Source of the DNA: Streptomyces cylindrosporus
GTDB lineage: Bacteria > Actinomycetota > Actinomycetes > Streptomycetales > Streptomycetaceae
DNA length: 64,000 nt
Assembly (NCBI RefSeq): GCF_022698165.1
Contig: NZ_JALDAY010000007.1
Location: 434,001 to 498,000 of the forward strand
Direction of reading: 5' to 3'
In this document: one piece after another, positions 17,264 through 25,551 of the stretch
How positions within the stretch are numbered: the stretch's first letter is position 1
Layout of the letters: each line of letters starts with the position of its first letter
Position numbers and translations under genes: made by a program
Notes under the pieces: generated by a model
What the model saw: only the letters and a program-made list of their open reading frames with translations
Told to the model about the DNA's origin: nothing
Database searches by the model: none

Positions 17264-18052
17264 TTGAGCTTGAGGATCGTTGTCACTGTGAAGTACGTGC
17301 CCGACGCCACTGGCGACCGGCACTTCGCCGATGACCTGACCGTCGACCGGGACGACGTGGACGGTCTGCTCTCCGAGCTCGACGAGTACGCGGTCGAGCA
17401 GGCGCTGCAGATCGCCGAGAACTCCGACGACGACGTCGAGGTCACGGTGCTGACCGTCGGCCCGGAGGACGCCAAGGACGCGCTGCGCAAGGCGCTGTCG
17501 ATGGGCGCCGACAAGGCGATCCACGTGGAGGACGACGAGCTGCACGGCACGGACGCCATCGGCACCTCGCTGGTGTTGGCGAAGGCGGTCGAGAAGGCCG
17601 GCTTCGACCTGGTGGTCTCCGGGATGGCCTCCACCGACGGCACGATGGGTGTGGTGCCGGCGCTGCTGGCGGAGCGGCTGGGGGTGCCGCAGGTCACGCT
17701 GCTGTCCGAGGTCTCCGTCGAGGACGGCACCGTGAAGGGCCGCCGGGACGGGGACGCCGCCTCCGAGCAGTTGGAAGCCTCGCTGCCGGCGGTGGTGTCG
17801 GTGACCGACCAGTCGGGTGAGGCGCGGTATCCGTCGTTCAAGGGGATCATGGCGGCCAAGAAGAAGCCGGTGGAGTCCTGGGACCTGTCGGACCTGGAGA
17901 TCGACGCCGACGAGGTCGGTCTGGCCGGTGCCTGGACGGCCGTGGACTCGGCGGCCGAGCGTCCGGCGCGTACCGCGGGCACGATCGTCAAGGACGAGGG
18001 CGAGGGCGGCAAGCAGCTCGCCGAGTTCCTCGCGAGCCAGAAGTTCATCTGA
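17264..18052 (+). CDS. etfB: Electron transfer flavoprotein, beta subunit
   Basis: 262 residues, standard length. Opens MSLRIVVTVKYVPDATGDRHF and carries the beta-subunit AMP region VVSGMASTDGTMGVVPALLAERLG (about 120-142, split here by its shorter blocks) and the signature SVTDQSGEARYPSFKGIMAAKKKPVE near residues 180-205. With EtfA it takes electrons from acyl-CoA dehydrogenases and hands them to ETF-quinone oxidoreductase, which is not in the window. TTG start at 17264 after AAGGAGAAAG. Lies 44 bp after the GntR gene. Confidence 0.95.
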   Translation: MSLRIVVTVKYVPDATGDRHFADDLTVDRDDVDGLLSELDEYAVEQALQIAENSDDDVEVTVLTVGPEDAKDALRKALSMGADKAIHVEDDELHGTDAIGTSLVLAKAVEKAGFDLVVSGMASTDGTMGVVPALLAERLGVPQVTLLSEVSVEDGTVKGRRDGDAASEQLEASLPAVVSVTDQSGEARYPSFKGIMAAKKKPVESWDLSDLEIDADEVGLAGAWTAVDSAAERPARTAGTIVKDEGEGGKQLAEFLASQKFI

Positions 18053-18070
18053 GAAAGGGTGCATGGAGTC

Positions 18071-19033
18071 ATGGCTGAAGTTCTCGTCTTCGTCGATCAC
18101 GTGGACGGTGCCGTCCGCAAGCCCACCCTGGAGCTGCTGACCCTCGCCCGCCGTATCGGTGAGCCGGTCGCCGTGGCGCTGGGCAACGGCGCCGGTGACA
18201 CCGCCGCCACGCTGGCCGAGCACGGTGCGACCCGTGTGCTGACGCACGAGGCCGCCGAGTACGCCGACTACCTGGTCGTGCCGAAGGTGGACGCCCTGCA
18301 GGCCGCCGTGTCCGCCGTGTCCCCGGCCGCGGTGCTGGTGCCGTCCTCCGCGGAGGGCAAGGAGATCGCCGCCCGTCTCGCGCTGCGCATCGGCTCCGGC
18401 ATCATCACCGACGCCGTCGACCTGGAGGCCGGCGAGGAGGGCCCCATCGCGACCCAGTCGGTGTTCGCCGCGTCCTTCACCACCAAGACCCGCGTGTCCC
18501 AGGGAACCCCGGTCATCACCGTCAAGCCCAACTCCGCGGCCGTGGAGGCCGCCCCGGCCGCCGGCGCCGTCGAGGCGCTGAGCGTCGCGTTCTCCGCGGC
18601 GGCGACCGGCACCAAGGTGACCGCGCGTACCCCGCGCGAGTCGACCGGGCGTCCGGAGCTGACGGAGGCGGCGATCGTGGTCTCCGGCGGCCGCGGGGTC
18701 AACGGCTCGGAGAACTTCGCGATCATCGAGGCTCTCGCCGACTCCCTGGGCGCGGCCGTGGGTGCCTCGCGGGCGGCGGTGGACGCGGGCTGGTACCCGC
18801 ACACCAACCAGGTCGGCCAGACCGGCAAGTCCGTCTCGCCGCAGCTGTACATCGCCAACGGCATCTCCGGCGCCATCCAGCACCGCGCGGGCATGCAGAC
18901 CTCCAAGACCATCGTCGCGGTCAACAAGGACGCCGAGGCCCCCATCTTCGACCTCGTCGACTACGGCGTCGTCGGCGACCTCTTCGACGTCGTCCCCCAG
19001 CTCACCGAGGAGATCAACACCCGCAAGGGATAG
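18071..19033 (+). CDS. etfA: Electron transfer flavoprotein, alpha subunit
   Basis: 320 residues. N-terminal MAEVLVFVDHVDGAV, then the FAD-binding half with VVSGGRGVNGSENF (about 202-215), AVDAGWYPHTNQVGQTGKSV and the NGISGAIQHRAGMQTSKTIVAVNKD stretch typical of EtfA. 18 bp after etfB in the universal beta-alpha order. Because most actinomycetes also carry a housekeeping pair, this one may be dedicated to the eight dehydrogenase-type proteins of the island, or be the only pair in the genome; the window cannot say. Confidence 0.95.
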   Translation: MAEVLVFVDHVDGAVRKPTLELLTLARRIGEPVAVALGNGAGDTAATLAEHGATRVLTHEAAEYADYLVVPKVDALQAAVSAVSPAAVLVPSSAEGKEIAARLALRIGSGIITDAVDLEAGEEGPIATQSVFAASFTTKTRVSQGTPVITVKPNSAAVEAAPAAGAVEALSVAFSAAATGTKVTARTPRESTGRPELTEAAIVVSGGRGVNGSENFAIIEALADSLGAAVGASRAAVDAGWYPHTNQVGQTGKSVSPQLYIANGISGAIQHRAGMQTSKTIVAVNKDAEAPIFDLVDYGVVGDLFDVVPQLTEEINTRKG

Positions 19034-19050
19034 GTGTGTTGCCGGGCTGC

Positions 19051-20217
19051 TCAGTACGACCTGGGCAGCCCCAGCACATGCTGGGACACGTAGTTCAGCA
19101 CCATCTCCTGGCTGATCGGCGCGAGCCGCAGCAGCCGTGACTCGCGGAAGTACCGTTCCACGTGGTACTCGCGGGCGTATCCCATGCCGCCCAGCGTCTG
19201 CACGGCCCGGTCCGCGGCCTGGAAACCGGCGTCGGCGCACAGGAACTTGGCCATGTTGGCCTCGCGGCCGCACTCCAGCCCCCGGTCGTAGCGCCAGGCG
19301 GCGTTGCGGGCCATCAGCCGGGCGGCGTCGAGGCGGGTGAGGGCCTCGGCGAGCGGGAAGGCAACGCCCTGGTTCTGGCCGATGGGGCGGCCGAAGACGA
19401 CGCGGTCGCGGGCGTAGCGGGTGGCCGCGTCGAGGGCGGCCCGGCCCAGGCCCAGTGCCTCGTGGGCGAGGAGGATGCGCTCGGGGTTGAGGCCGTCGAG
19501 GAGGTAGCGGAAGCCCTCGCCCTCCGCGCCGATCCGGGCGCTCGCCGGGACGCGCAGGCCGTCGATGAAGATCTCGTTGGACGCGACGGCGTTGCGGCCC
19601 ATCTTGGGGATCGGCCGGATGTCCATCGCCGTGCGGTCGACGTCGACCAGGAAGACCGAGATGCCCTTGGTGGGCCTGTCGACCTGGTCGCGGGGGGTCG
19701 TACGGGCGAGGAGGACCATCTTCTGGGAGTCGCCGGCCTTGGTGATCCAGATCTTGCGGCCGTCGATGACGTAGTGGTCGCCGTCGCGGCGGGCGAAGGT
19801 GGAGATGCTGGTGGTGTCGGTGCCCGCGTCGGGTTCGGTGACGCCGAAGCAGACGTGCAGGTCGCCGGAGGCGGCGTGCGGGAGGACCTCGCGGCGCAGT
19901 TCCTCGCTGCCGTGCCGGGCCAGGACGTTGAGGCCGAAGATGGTCAGGTGCATGGTGCTGCACCCGTTCATGCCGGCGCCCGAGGCGGCGACCTCCTCCA
20001 GCAGGAGCGAGGCCTCCAGCACGCCCAGTCCGCCGCCGCCGTACTCCTCGGGGACGGCGATGCCCAGCCAGCCGGCCTTGGCGAAGGCGTCGTAGAAGCT
20101 CCACGGGAACTCGGCCTTCTCGTCCTGTTCGGCCCAGTACTCGGGGCCGAAGGAGGACGCCAGCTCGCGGACGCCCCGGCGGATGTCCTGCTGCTGCTCG
20201 GTCAACTCGAAATCCAC
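19051..20217 (-). CDS. Acyl-CoA dehydrogenase, atypical C-terminus
   Basis: 388 residues from GTG 20217 (GGGAGG upstream). Opens MDFELTEQQQDIRRGVRELA and has FGVTEPDAGTDTTSIST and WITKAGDSQKMVLLART for flavin contacts. The C-terminus reads RLAPISQEMVLNYVSQHVLG instead of the usual xEGTxEIQR, so the standard catalytic Glu is missing at its normal place; a Glu elsewhere may serve, as in isovaleryl-type enzymes. Convergent with etfA, 17 bp apart; divergent from the ligase at 20291 across an operator region. Confidence 0.9.
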   Translation of the reverse strand: MDFELTEQQQDIRRGVRELASSFGPEYWAEQDEKAEFPWSFYDAFAKAGWLGIAVPEEYGGGGLGVLEASLLLEEVAASGAGMNGCSTMHLTIFGLNVLARHGSEELRREVLPHAASGDLHVCFGVTEPDAGTDTTSISTFARRDGDHYVIDGRKIWITKAGDSQKMVLLARTTPRDQVDRPTKGISVFLVDVDRTAMDIRPIPKMGRNAVASNEIFIDGLRVPASARIGAEGEGFRYLLDGLNPERILLAHEALGLGRAALDAATRYARDRVVFGRPIGQNQGVAFPLAEALTRLDAARLMARNAAWRYDRGLECGREANMAKFLCADAGFQAADRAVQTLGGMGYAREYHVERYFRESRLLRLAPISQEMVLNYVSQHVLGLPRSY

Positions 20218-20229
20218 GGCGCCTCCCTG

Positions 20230-20266
20230 GAGAATGAGGTTTCCCTGTACGTAGAATAGCGTTCGC
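20230..20266. promoter_or_regulatory. Operator copies between ACAD and ligase
   Basis: TAGAATAGCGTTCGC (20252-20266) matches the island palindrome in 11-12 of 15 bases and includes the TAGCGT hexamer also seen at 8105-8110. GAGAATGAGGTTTCC (20230-20244) has only the left arm. The 73-bp divergent gap holds both. Confidence 0.6.
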
Positions 20267-20290
20267 GTACGTCGAGAAAGGAAGACCGCC

Positions 20291-21763
20291 TTGAACATCG
20301 CGACGCTGCTCGACATGGCCGCGGCCGGTGACCCCGACCGGGTGGCGATCGGCCCACGCGCCTCCGGTACGACCTGTGCGCTGCTGCGCCGGACGGCGGC
20401 CGGGGTCGCCGCCGTCGTCCACGCCTCCGGTGCGCGGGAGTTGGTGTTCGCCGGGCTCAACGGTCCGGCGTTCCCCGTGATGTTGTTCGGCGCGGCCCTG
20501 GCCGGTGTGCCCCTGGTGCCGGTCAACTACCGCCTGTCGGCGGAGGCGTTGGCCGCGCTGCTGGCGCACACCGAGAAGCCGTTGGTGGTGGCCGACCAGG
20601 CCTTCGCGGACGGATTCGAGGGGTTCGACGTGCGCACGCCCGAGGCACTGCTGGCGGAAGCCGGGTCCGTCGAGCCGGCGTCCGGCCTGGAGGCGTCGCC
20701 GGACGATCCCGCGGTGCTGCTGTTCACCAGCGGGACGACGGCGGCCCCCAAGGCGGCCGTGCTGCGTCACCGGCATCTGGCCAGCTACATCCTCCAGACC
20801 GTGGAGTTCGCCTCCGCGGACCCCGCCGACGCGGTCCTCACCAGCGTGCCGCCGTACCACGTCGCCGGTGTCGGGTCGGTGCTCAGCAATGTGTACGCCG
20901 GGCGCCGCATGGTGCATCTCGGCGCCTTCACTCCGGAGGCGTGGCTGGAGCTGGTGCGTGCCGAGGAGGTCACCTCGGCGATGGTGGTGCCGACGATGCT
21001 GGCGCGGATCGTGGAGCACCTGGACGGGCGGCCCGCCGAGGTGCCGACGCTGCGGGCGCTGGCGTACGGGGGCGCGCGGATGCCGCGGACCGTGCTGGAG
21101 GCGGCGCTGCGGGCGTTCCCGGACACCGGGTTCACCAACGCGTACGGGCTGACGGAGACCAGTTCCACGATCGCGTTGCTCGGGCCGGAGGACCATCGGG
21201 CGGCGCTGGCCTCGGAGGATCCGGAGGTGCGGGCGCGGCTGGGCTCGGCCGGACGGATGGTCCCCGGGGTCGAGGCGGAGATCCGGAACGCACACGCACC
21301 GGGAGCGCCGGGTGAGCTGTGGGTGCGCGGGCCGCAGGTGTCCGGCGAGTACAAGGGCGCCGCCACGCTGCTGGACGCGGACGGCTGGTTCCACACCCGC
21401 GATCTGGCCCACTTCGACTCCGAGGGCTATCTGTTCATCGCCGGCCGGGCCGACGACACGATCATCCGCGGCGGGGAGAACATCGCCCCCGCGGAGGTGG
21501 AGGACGTGCTGCTGCGGCATGCCGCGGTGCGCGAGGCCGCGGTGGTGGGGGTGCCGGACGAGGAGTGGGGCGAGCGGATCGCCGCGTTCGTGGTCACCCA
21601 CGAGGGCAGTGCCGTGGACGCCGAGTCGCTGCGTGGCTGGGTGCGCGGTCATCTGCGCGGTTCCAGGACGCCGGACGTGGTCGTCTTCCGGGACGAACTG
21701 CCGTACACGCCGACGGGAAAGCTGCTGCGGCGCGAGCTGCTGACGACGATACGGAAAGGCTGA
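20291..21763 (+). CDS. AMP-forming acyl-CoA ligase (FadD family)
   Basis: 490 residues, TTG start at 20291 with AAGGAAG upstream. P-loop LLFTSGTTAAPKAAVLRH (about 143-160), YGLTETSSTIAL (about 287-298), WFHTRDLAHFDSEGYLFIAGRADDTIIRGGENIAPAEVE blocks, and the final catalytic lysine in YTPTGKLLRRELL. The usual HTGDL reads HTRDL. Activates an acid with ATP and CoA. Followed 5 bp later by an SDR, forming a two-gene operon that ends in the terminator at 22543-22572. Confidence 0.9.
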   Translation: MNIATLLDMAAAGDPDRVAIGPRASGTTCALLRRTAAGVAAVVHASGARELVFAGLNGPAFPVMLFGAALAGVPLVPVNYRLSAEALAALLAHTEKPLVVADQAFADGFEGFDVRTPEALLAEAGSVEPASGLEASPDDPAVLLFTSGTTAAPKAAVLRHRHLASYILQTVEFASADPADAVLTSVPPYHVAGVGSVLSNVYAGRRMVHLGAFTPEAWLELVRAEEVTSAMVVPTMLARIVEHLDGRPAEVPTLRALAYGGARMPRTVLEAALRAFPDTGFTNAYGLTETSSTIALLGPEDHRAALASEDPEVRARLGSAGRMVPGVEAEIRNAHAPGAPGELWVRGPQVSGEYKGAATLLDADGWFHTRDLAHFDSEGYLFIAGRADDTIIRGGENIAPAEVEDVLLRHAAVREAAVVGVPDEEWGERIAAFVVTHEGSAVDAESLRGWVRGHLRGSRTPDVVVFRDELPYTPTGKLLRRELLTTIRKG

Positions 21764-21768
21764 CGCAG

Positions 21769-22533
21769 GTGACGTCCTTCGCGGAGCTTCACGATCTGAC
21801 GGGCAAGGTGGCCGTGGTCACCGGCGGTTCGCGCGGTATCGGGCGGGCCATCGTGCGGACGCTGGCCGAGGCCGGCGCCGATGTGGTGATCGCCTCGCGG
21901 AAGGCGGAGGCGTGCGCGGCGGTGGCCGAGGAGGTACGTGCGTCGACCGGCCGGCGGGCGGTGGGCATCGCCTGCCATGTCGGCCGCTGGGCCGACTGCG
22001 AGCGGCTGGTCGCGGAGACGGTGGAGCGGCTCGGCGGGCTGGACGTGCTGGTCAACAACGCGGGCATGTCACCGACTTACGAGAGTCTCGACGCGGTGAG
22101 CGAGGAGCTCTACGACAAGACACTCGCCGTGAACCTCAAGGGCCCCTTCCGCCTTGCAGTCCTGGCCGCCAAGCACATGGCGGACCACGGCGGCGGCTCG
22201 ATCATCAACATCGGCACCGCGGGCTCCCTGATGGCCAGCGTCCACGAACTCCCGTACGCCTGCGCCAAGGCGGGCCTGAACGCCCTCACGGTGGGCCTCG
22301 CGGAGGCGTACGCGCCGAAGGTGCGGGTGAACGCGATCCTCCCGGGCCCGGTCCTGACGGACGCTCACCAGGCGTGGGCGGCCGAGGACTTCGACGCGTC
22401 GTTCGTCCCGCTGGGCCGGATCGGCCGCCCCGACGACGTGGGTCCCCTCGCCCTGCACTTCGCGAGCGAGGCGTCCAGCTTCACCACCGGCGCCATCGTC
22501 CGGGTGGACGGCGGGATCACGCGCAAGGTGTGA
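21769..22533 (+). CDS. SDR family oxidoreductase (FabG-like)
   Basis: 254 residues from GTG 21769. TGGSRGIGRA near residue 18, NNAGMSP near 95, catalytic YACAK near 162, and FTTGAIVRVDGGITRKV at the C-terminus. Probably a 3-hydroxyacyl-CoA or secondary alcohol dehydrogenase acting with the ligase just upstream. Followed by a strong terminator, one of few clear ones in the window. Confidence 0.88.
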   Translation: MTSFAELHDLTGKVAVVTGGSRGIGRAIVRTLAEAGADVVIASRKAEACAAVAEEVRASTGRRAVGIACHVGRWADCERLVAETVERLGGLDVLVNNAGMSPTYESLDAVSEELYDKTLAVNLKGPFRLAVLAAKHMADHGGGSIINIGTAGSLMASVHELPYACAKAGLNALTVGLAEAYAPKVRVNAILPGPVLTDAHQAWAAEDFDASFVPLGRIGRPDDVGPLALHFASEASSFTTGAIVRVDGGITRKV

Positions 22534-22542
22534 GCACGCACG

Positions 22543-22572
22543 AAAGGGCCCTCCCGGTGGAGGGCCCCTTTT
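22543..22572. terminator. Bidirectional intrinsic terminator
   Basis: GGGCCCTCC (22546-22554), loop CGGT, GGAGGGCCC (22559-22567), flanked by AAA on the left and CTTTT on the right, so it can stop transcription from both sides. It sits in the 46-bp gap between convergent genes ending at 22533 and 22580. Confidence 0.9.
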
Positions 22573-22579
22573 CCGCTGT

Positions 22580-23833
22580 TCAGCCGGTCTCGTGCCGGTA
22601 CACCTCTCCGCCCTTCATCACGAACCGCACGTCCTGCGTGACCCCGATGTCCGTCAGCGGGTCGCCGGGGACGGCGATGATGTCGGCCAGCAGGCCCGGT
22701 TCCAGGCGGGCCCGGTCGGCGGTGTCGATCAGGTCGGCGGCGACCACGGTCGCGGCGCGCAGCGCGTCGATCGGTCGCATGCCGCGGTCGACGAGGGCCA
22801 GCAGCTCCTTGGCGCCCCGGCCGTGCGGGATGGCGGGCGCGTCGGTGCCGAGGGCGACCTTGACGCCGCGCCGGATCGCGCGGGCGGTGGACTCGCGGGC
22901 TCGTGGGAAGACCTCGGCGGCCTTGGCCTGGAGTTCCGGGTCCGCGTGGGCGGTGTTCATGCCCTCGGTGAGATAGGTCGTCGCGACGAGGAACGTGCCT
23001 CGTTCGGCCATCAGGTCGAGCGTGGCGTCGCCTGCGAGGAAGCCGTGCTCGATGCAGTCGATGCCCGCCTCGACGGCCGCCCGGATCGCGCTGTCCCCCA
23101 TGCAGTGCGCGGCGACCTTGACTCCGGCCCGGTGCGCCTCGTCCACGATGGCCCGCAGCTCCTCGTCCGAGTACTGCTGGGCGCCGGCCGGCCCGGTGTG
23201 CGACATGACCCCGTTGGAGGCGCACACCTTGATCACCCGGGCGCCGTACTTGAGCTGGTATCGGACCGCTTTGCGCACCTCGGCCACGCCGTTGGCGATG
23301 CCCTCCTCGACGGTGAGGGGCAGCACGCCCGGCGCGAACGCCTGGAACATCGTCGGGTCGAGGTGGCCGCCGGTGGGTGCTATGGCGTGTCCGGCGGGCA
23401 CGATCCGCGGGCCGTCGACCCAGCCGAGGTCGATCGCCTTCTTCAGCGCCACGTCGAGCAGCACGCCCCCGGTCTGCACGAACAGACCGAGGTTGCGTAC
23501 GGTCGTCCAGCCGTACCGGAGGGTGCGGCCGGCGTTGGCGACCGCGCGCAGGGTCCGCACCGCCGGGTCCTCCTGGACGGGGATGAGCGGACTGCGGTGG
23601 TCGGGCCCGCCCAGGAAGAGGTTGACCTCCATGTCCATCAGCCCCGGCAACAGGGTCACGTCGCCGAGGTCGATCACCACCGCGTCGGAAGGGACGGTGG
23701 CCGGGCCGACCGCGGCGATGCGCTCGCCCTCGATCAACAGGTCGCCCGGCTCGACCAGTTCGCCCTTGTCGATGTCGAGCAGCCGGGCGGCACGGAGGTG
23801 GACGGGGGGTTTCGGGGTGCGGGGACGCGGCAT
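22580..23833 (-). CDS. Imidazolonepropionase/prolidase-like amidohydrolase with altered metal site
   Basis: 417 residues of the amidohydrolase superfamily. The usual HxH after the first strand (LPGxxDxHxH) reads LPGLMDMEVNL, so both His are replaced by Glu and Asn. Other ligands are kept: the lysine candidate in GARVIKVCASNG (about 205), His in KVAAHCMG (about 243), His in CIEHGF (about 263) and Asp in LGTDAP (about 328). It may bind one metal or use a different reaction. ATGA overlap with the small gene 23833-24162; third in the Rieske operon. Confidence 0.85.
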   Translation of the reverse strand: MPRPRTPKPPVHLRAARLLDIDKGELVEPGDLLIEGERIAAVGPATVPSDAVVIDLGDVTLLPGLMDMEVNLFLGGPDHRSPLIPVQEDPAVRTLRAVANAGRTLRYGWTTVRNLGLFVQTGGVLLDVALKKAIDLGWVDGPRIVPAGHAIAPTGGHLDPTMFQAFAPGVLPLTVEEGIANGVAEVRKAVRYQLKYGARVIKVCASNGVMSHTGPAGAQQYSDEELRAIVDEAHRAGVKVAAHCMGDSAIRAAVEAGIDCIEHGFLAGDATLDLMAERGTFLVATTYLTEGMNTAHADPELQAKAAEVFPRARESTARAIRRGVKVALGTDAPAIPHGRGAKELLALVDRGMRPIDALRAATVVAADLIDTADRARLEPGLLADIIAVPGDPLTDIGVTQDVRFVMKGGEVYRHETG

Positions 23834-24162
23834 CAGACGGCCGGTTCGAAGACGGCGTCGATACTCGCCGCCCCCGTGTCCGGGACCCTGGGCTGACGCC
23901 AGGCCTCGACCGAGAAGGCGACGGTCACCAGCGCGCAGAACAGCCACAGCAGATGCTTGTCGGGTTCCGAGATGTCCGCCATGGACACGCCCTGGAGGTA
24001 CTCCGTGCCGTCCCTCAGCAGCGGGAACGCCGTGTTGTAGAAGGCGTCGAGCTCGTCCATGGTCGAGGCGATCCGCTTGGCGTAGCGGGCCTTCTCGGTG
24101 GGCACCGCCCAGTCGGCGAACGGCTCCAGGGCGGCGAACTCGGGGGGAAAGACAGTGGCCAT
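23833..24162 (-). CDS. Small protein of unknown function linked to Rieske oxygenase
   Basis: 109 residues that I do not recognise. Charged and helical first half (EKARYAKRIASTMDELDAFYNTAFPLLRDG), then a hydrophobic stretch LLWLFCALVTVAFSVEAW (about 71-88) that could be one membrane or buried helix, and an acidic tail. Sits 12 bp after the Rieske gene and overlaps the amidohydrolase by 4 bp, so all three are made together. In size it could be a small accessory or beta-like subunit, but it shows no resemblance to the cone-shaped dioxygenase beta subunit that I can see. Confidence 0.8.
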   Translation of the reverse strand: MATVFPPEFAALEPFADWAVPTEKARYAKRIASTMDELDAFYNTAFPLLRDGTEYLQGVSMADISEPDKHLLWLFCALVTVAFSVEAWRQPRVPDTGAASIDAVFEPAV

Positions 24163-24174
24163 GCTCGGGTCCTC

Positions 24175-25443
24175 CTAGGCCGTGCGCTGCTCGTGGTCGC
24201 GGACGTACTGGCGGGCGGTCTGGTGCAGATGGCGCAGCAGGACCTCCTGGTCGTTGAGCGGGAACTCCCCCACCGCCCGCGACTCCAGCATGGCCTGCGT
24301 CGCCTCCAGGGTGTTGCCGTCCTGCAGGCCGTACTCCTTGAACGACACGACGGCCAGCTCCTGCTGGAGCCGCTGGAAGGCGTTCTCCGGCGGCACGAAG
24401 TAGCAGGTCGCCTCGAAGACGTGCGTGTTGTACGAGGTGGGCCAGTAGTGGTACGTCAGCACCCAGTTGGGCCGCCAGATCAGCAGCATGAAGTTGGGGA
24501 AGAACACGAAGGAGTCCATGCCCCAGCGCTTGTCGCGGGTCGGGTTGATGGCCGGCGGCAGGTCGTCGGTGGACACGCCGATGTCCGGGAACTCCCAGGG
24601 GCCGAACAGGCCGCTGCGCAGGGCGCCTTCGATGGGCTTGACCATCGAGCGGTCGTGCGGCGGGGCGATGCCGCCCCAGGAGGAGACCATGCTGTGCGGG
24701 CCGTCGATGTCGTAGTGCAGCGCCTCGTACCCGTACTTCTGGATCTTGCGGGCCTCGTCGGAGACGTACTGGCCGGCGTGCAGGATCGGCGCGTGGTAGA
24801 ACTCGGCGAACGCGTCGATGAACAGCTTCCAGTTGGCGCCGATCTCCGCACGGTACTTGTGCGCCTGGGTCATCTTGTGGAACGGGTAGCCCTCGATGCC
24901 CTTGGCGAACTCGCCCAGGTACTCCCGCAGCGGGACGGTGTTCTCGTCGTCGAGGTTCACGAAGACGAACCCCTCCCAGACGTCGGTCTGCACGCCCTTG
25001 AGGCCGTACCGCTCCTTGTCCAGGTCGAAGAACTCCTGCTCCTGCTGTACGAAGGTGAGCTTGCCCTCCAGGTCGTAGCGCCAGGCGTGGTACTTGCAGG
25101 TGAACTGGCGGCAGACCCCGCCGGTCTCCTCGCGCGGGAAGTCGTTCCACACCAGCTTGTTGCCGCGGTGCCGGCACACGTTGTGGAAGGCGCGCACCTC
25201 GTCGTCCATGCCGCGCGCCACGATGATCGAGGTGCCCGCCGCGTCCAGCTCCTTGGTGAAGTAGCTGCCCCGCTTGGGGAGTTGCTCGACGCGGCCGACG
25301 TTCAGCCAGGTCCGCCGGAAGATCGCGTCCCGCTCCCGTTCGTAGTGCCCGGGGGAGATCGAGTCCTCGTACGACACCGGTTCCGTGCCGATCTTGAGGT
25401 GTTCGGTCCAGCTGCCCGCCTCGGGCTTCTTGAAGTGCGCCAT
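24175..25443 (-). CDS. Aromatic ring-hydroxylating-type Rieske oxygenase, alpha subunit
   Basis: 422 residues. Rieske [2Fe-2S] ligands in CRHRGNKLVWND (about 88-99) and CKYHAW (about 112-117), and the mononuclear iron site in DAFAEFYHAPILHAG (about 206-220, with two His). ATG 25443 behind GGAGG. Such enzymes hydroxylate or demethylate rings using O2 and a separate reductase; no reductase gene is adjacent, so electrons must come from elsewhere. First gene of a leftward operon with 23833-24162 and 22580-23833, under a perfect operator. Confidence 0.92.
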   Translation of the reverse strand: MAHFKKPEAGSWTEHLKIGTEPVSYEDSISPGHYERERDAIFRRTWLNVGRVEQLPKRGSYFTKELDAAGTSIIVARGMDDEVRAFHNVCRHRGNKLVWNDFPREETGGVCRQFTCKYHAWRYDLEGKLTFVQQEQEFFDLDKERYGLKGVQTDVWEGFVFVNLDDENTVPLREYLGEFAKGIEGYPFHKMTQAHKYRAEIGANWKLFIDAFAEFYHAPILHAGQYVSDEARKIQKYGYEALHYDIDGPHSMVSSWGGIAPPHDRSMVKPIEGALRSGLFGPWEFPDIGVSTDDLPPAINPTRDKRWGMDSFVFFPNFMLLIWRPNWVLTYHYWPTSYNTHVFEATCYFVPPENAFQRLQQELAVVSFKEYGLQDGNTLEATQAMLESRAVGEFPLNDQEVLLRHLHQTARQYVRDHEQRTA

Positions 25444-25504
25444 GGGGTCTGGCCTCCAGTCGCTTGTACGGAGGGCACTCACGATAATCTCAGTCTCTCC
25501 GAAT

Positions 25505-25538
25505 GAGAATGCTATTCTCGCGGAAGTTCGGCCGTCAA
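25505..25538 (-). promoter_or_regulatory. Promoter with embedded perfect operator for the Rieske operon
   Basis: GAGAATGCTATTCTC at 25505-25519 has perfect six-base arms. On the minus strand TTGACG (25538-25533), an 18-bp spacer and TAGCAT (25514-25509) form a good promoter whose -10 is inside the palindrome. Confidence 0.8.
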
Positions 25539-25551
25539 GGCGGTGGTTGGG

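Noticed and set aside
17180..21652. A 1490-codon open frame on the minus strand
   Set aside because: It runs antisense through GntR, etfBA and the ligase, all with strong family motifs. Long antisense frames are expected in very GC-rich DNA; its translation is low-complexity and Arg/Gly/His-rich. Only the part 19051-20217 is a real gene, in another frame extent.
22580..25177. Apparent 865-residue fusion of the amidohydrolase with upstream sequence
   Set aside because: The upstream part is a shadow frame of the Rieske and 109-residue genes; the amidohydrolase has its own ATG at 23833.
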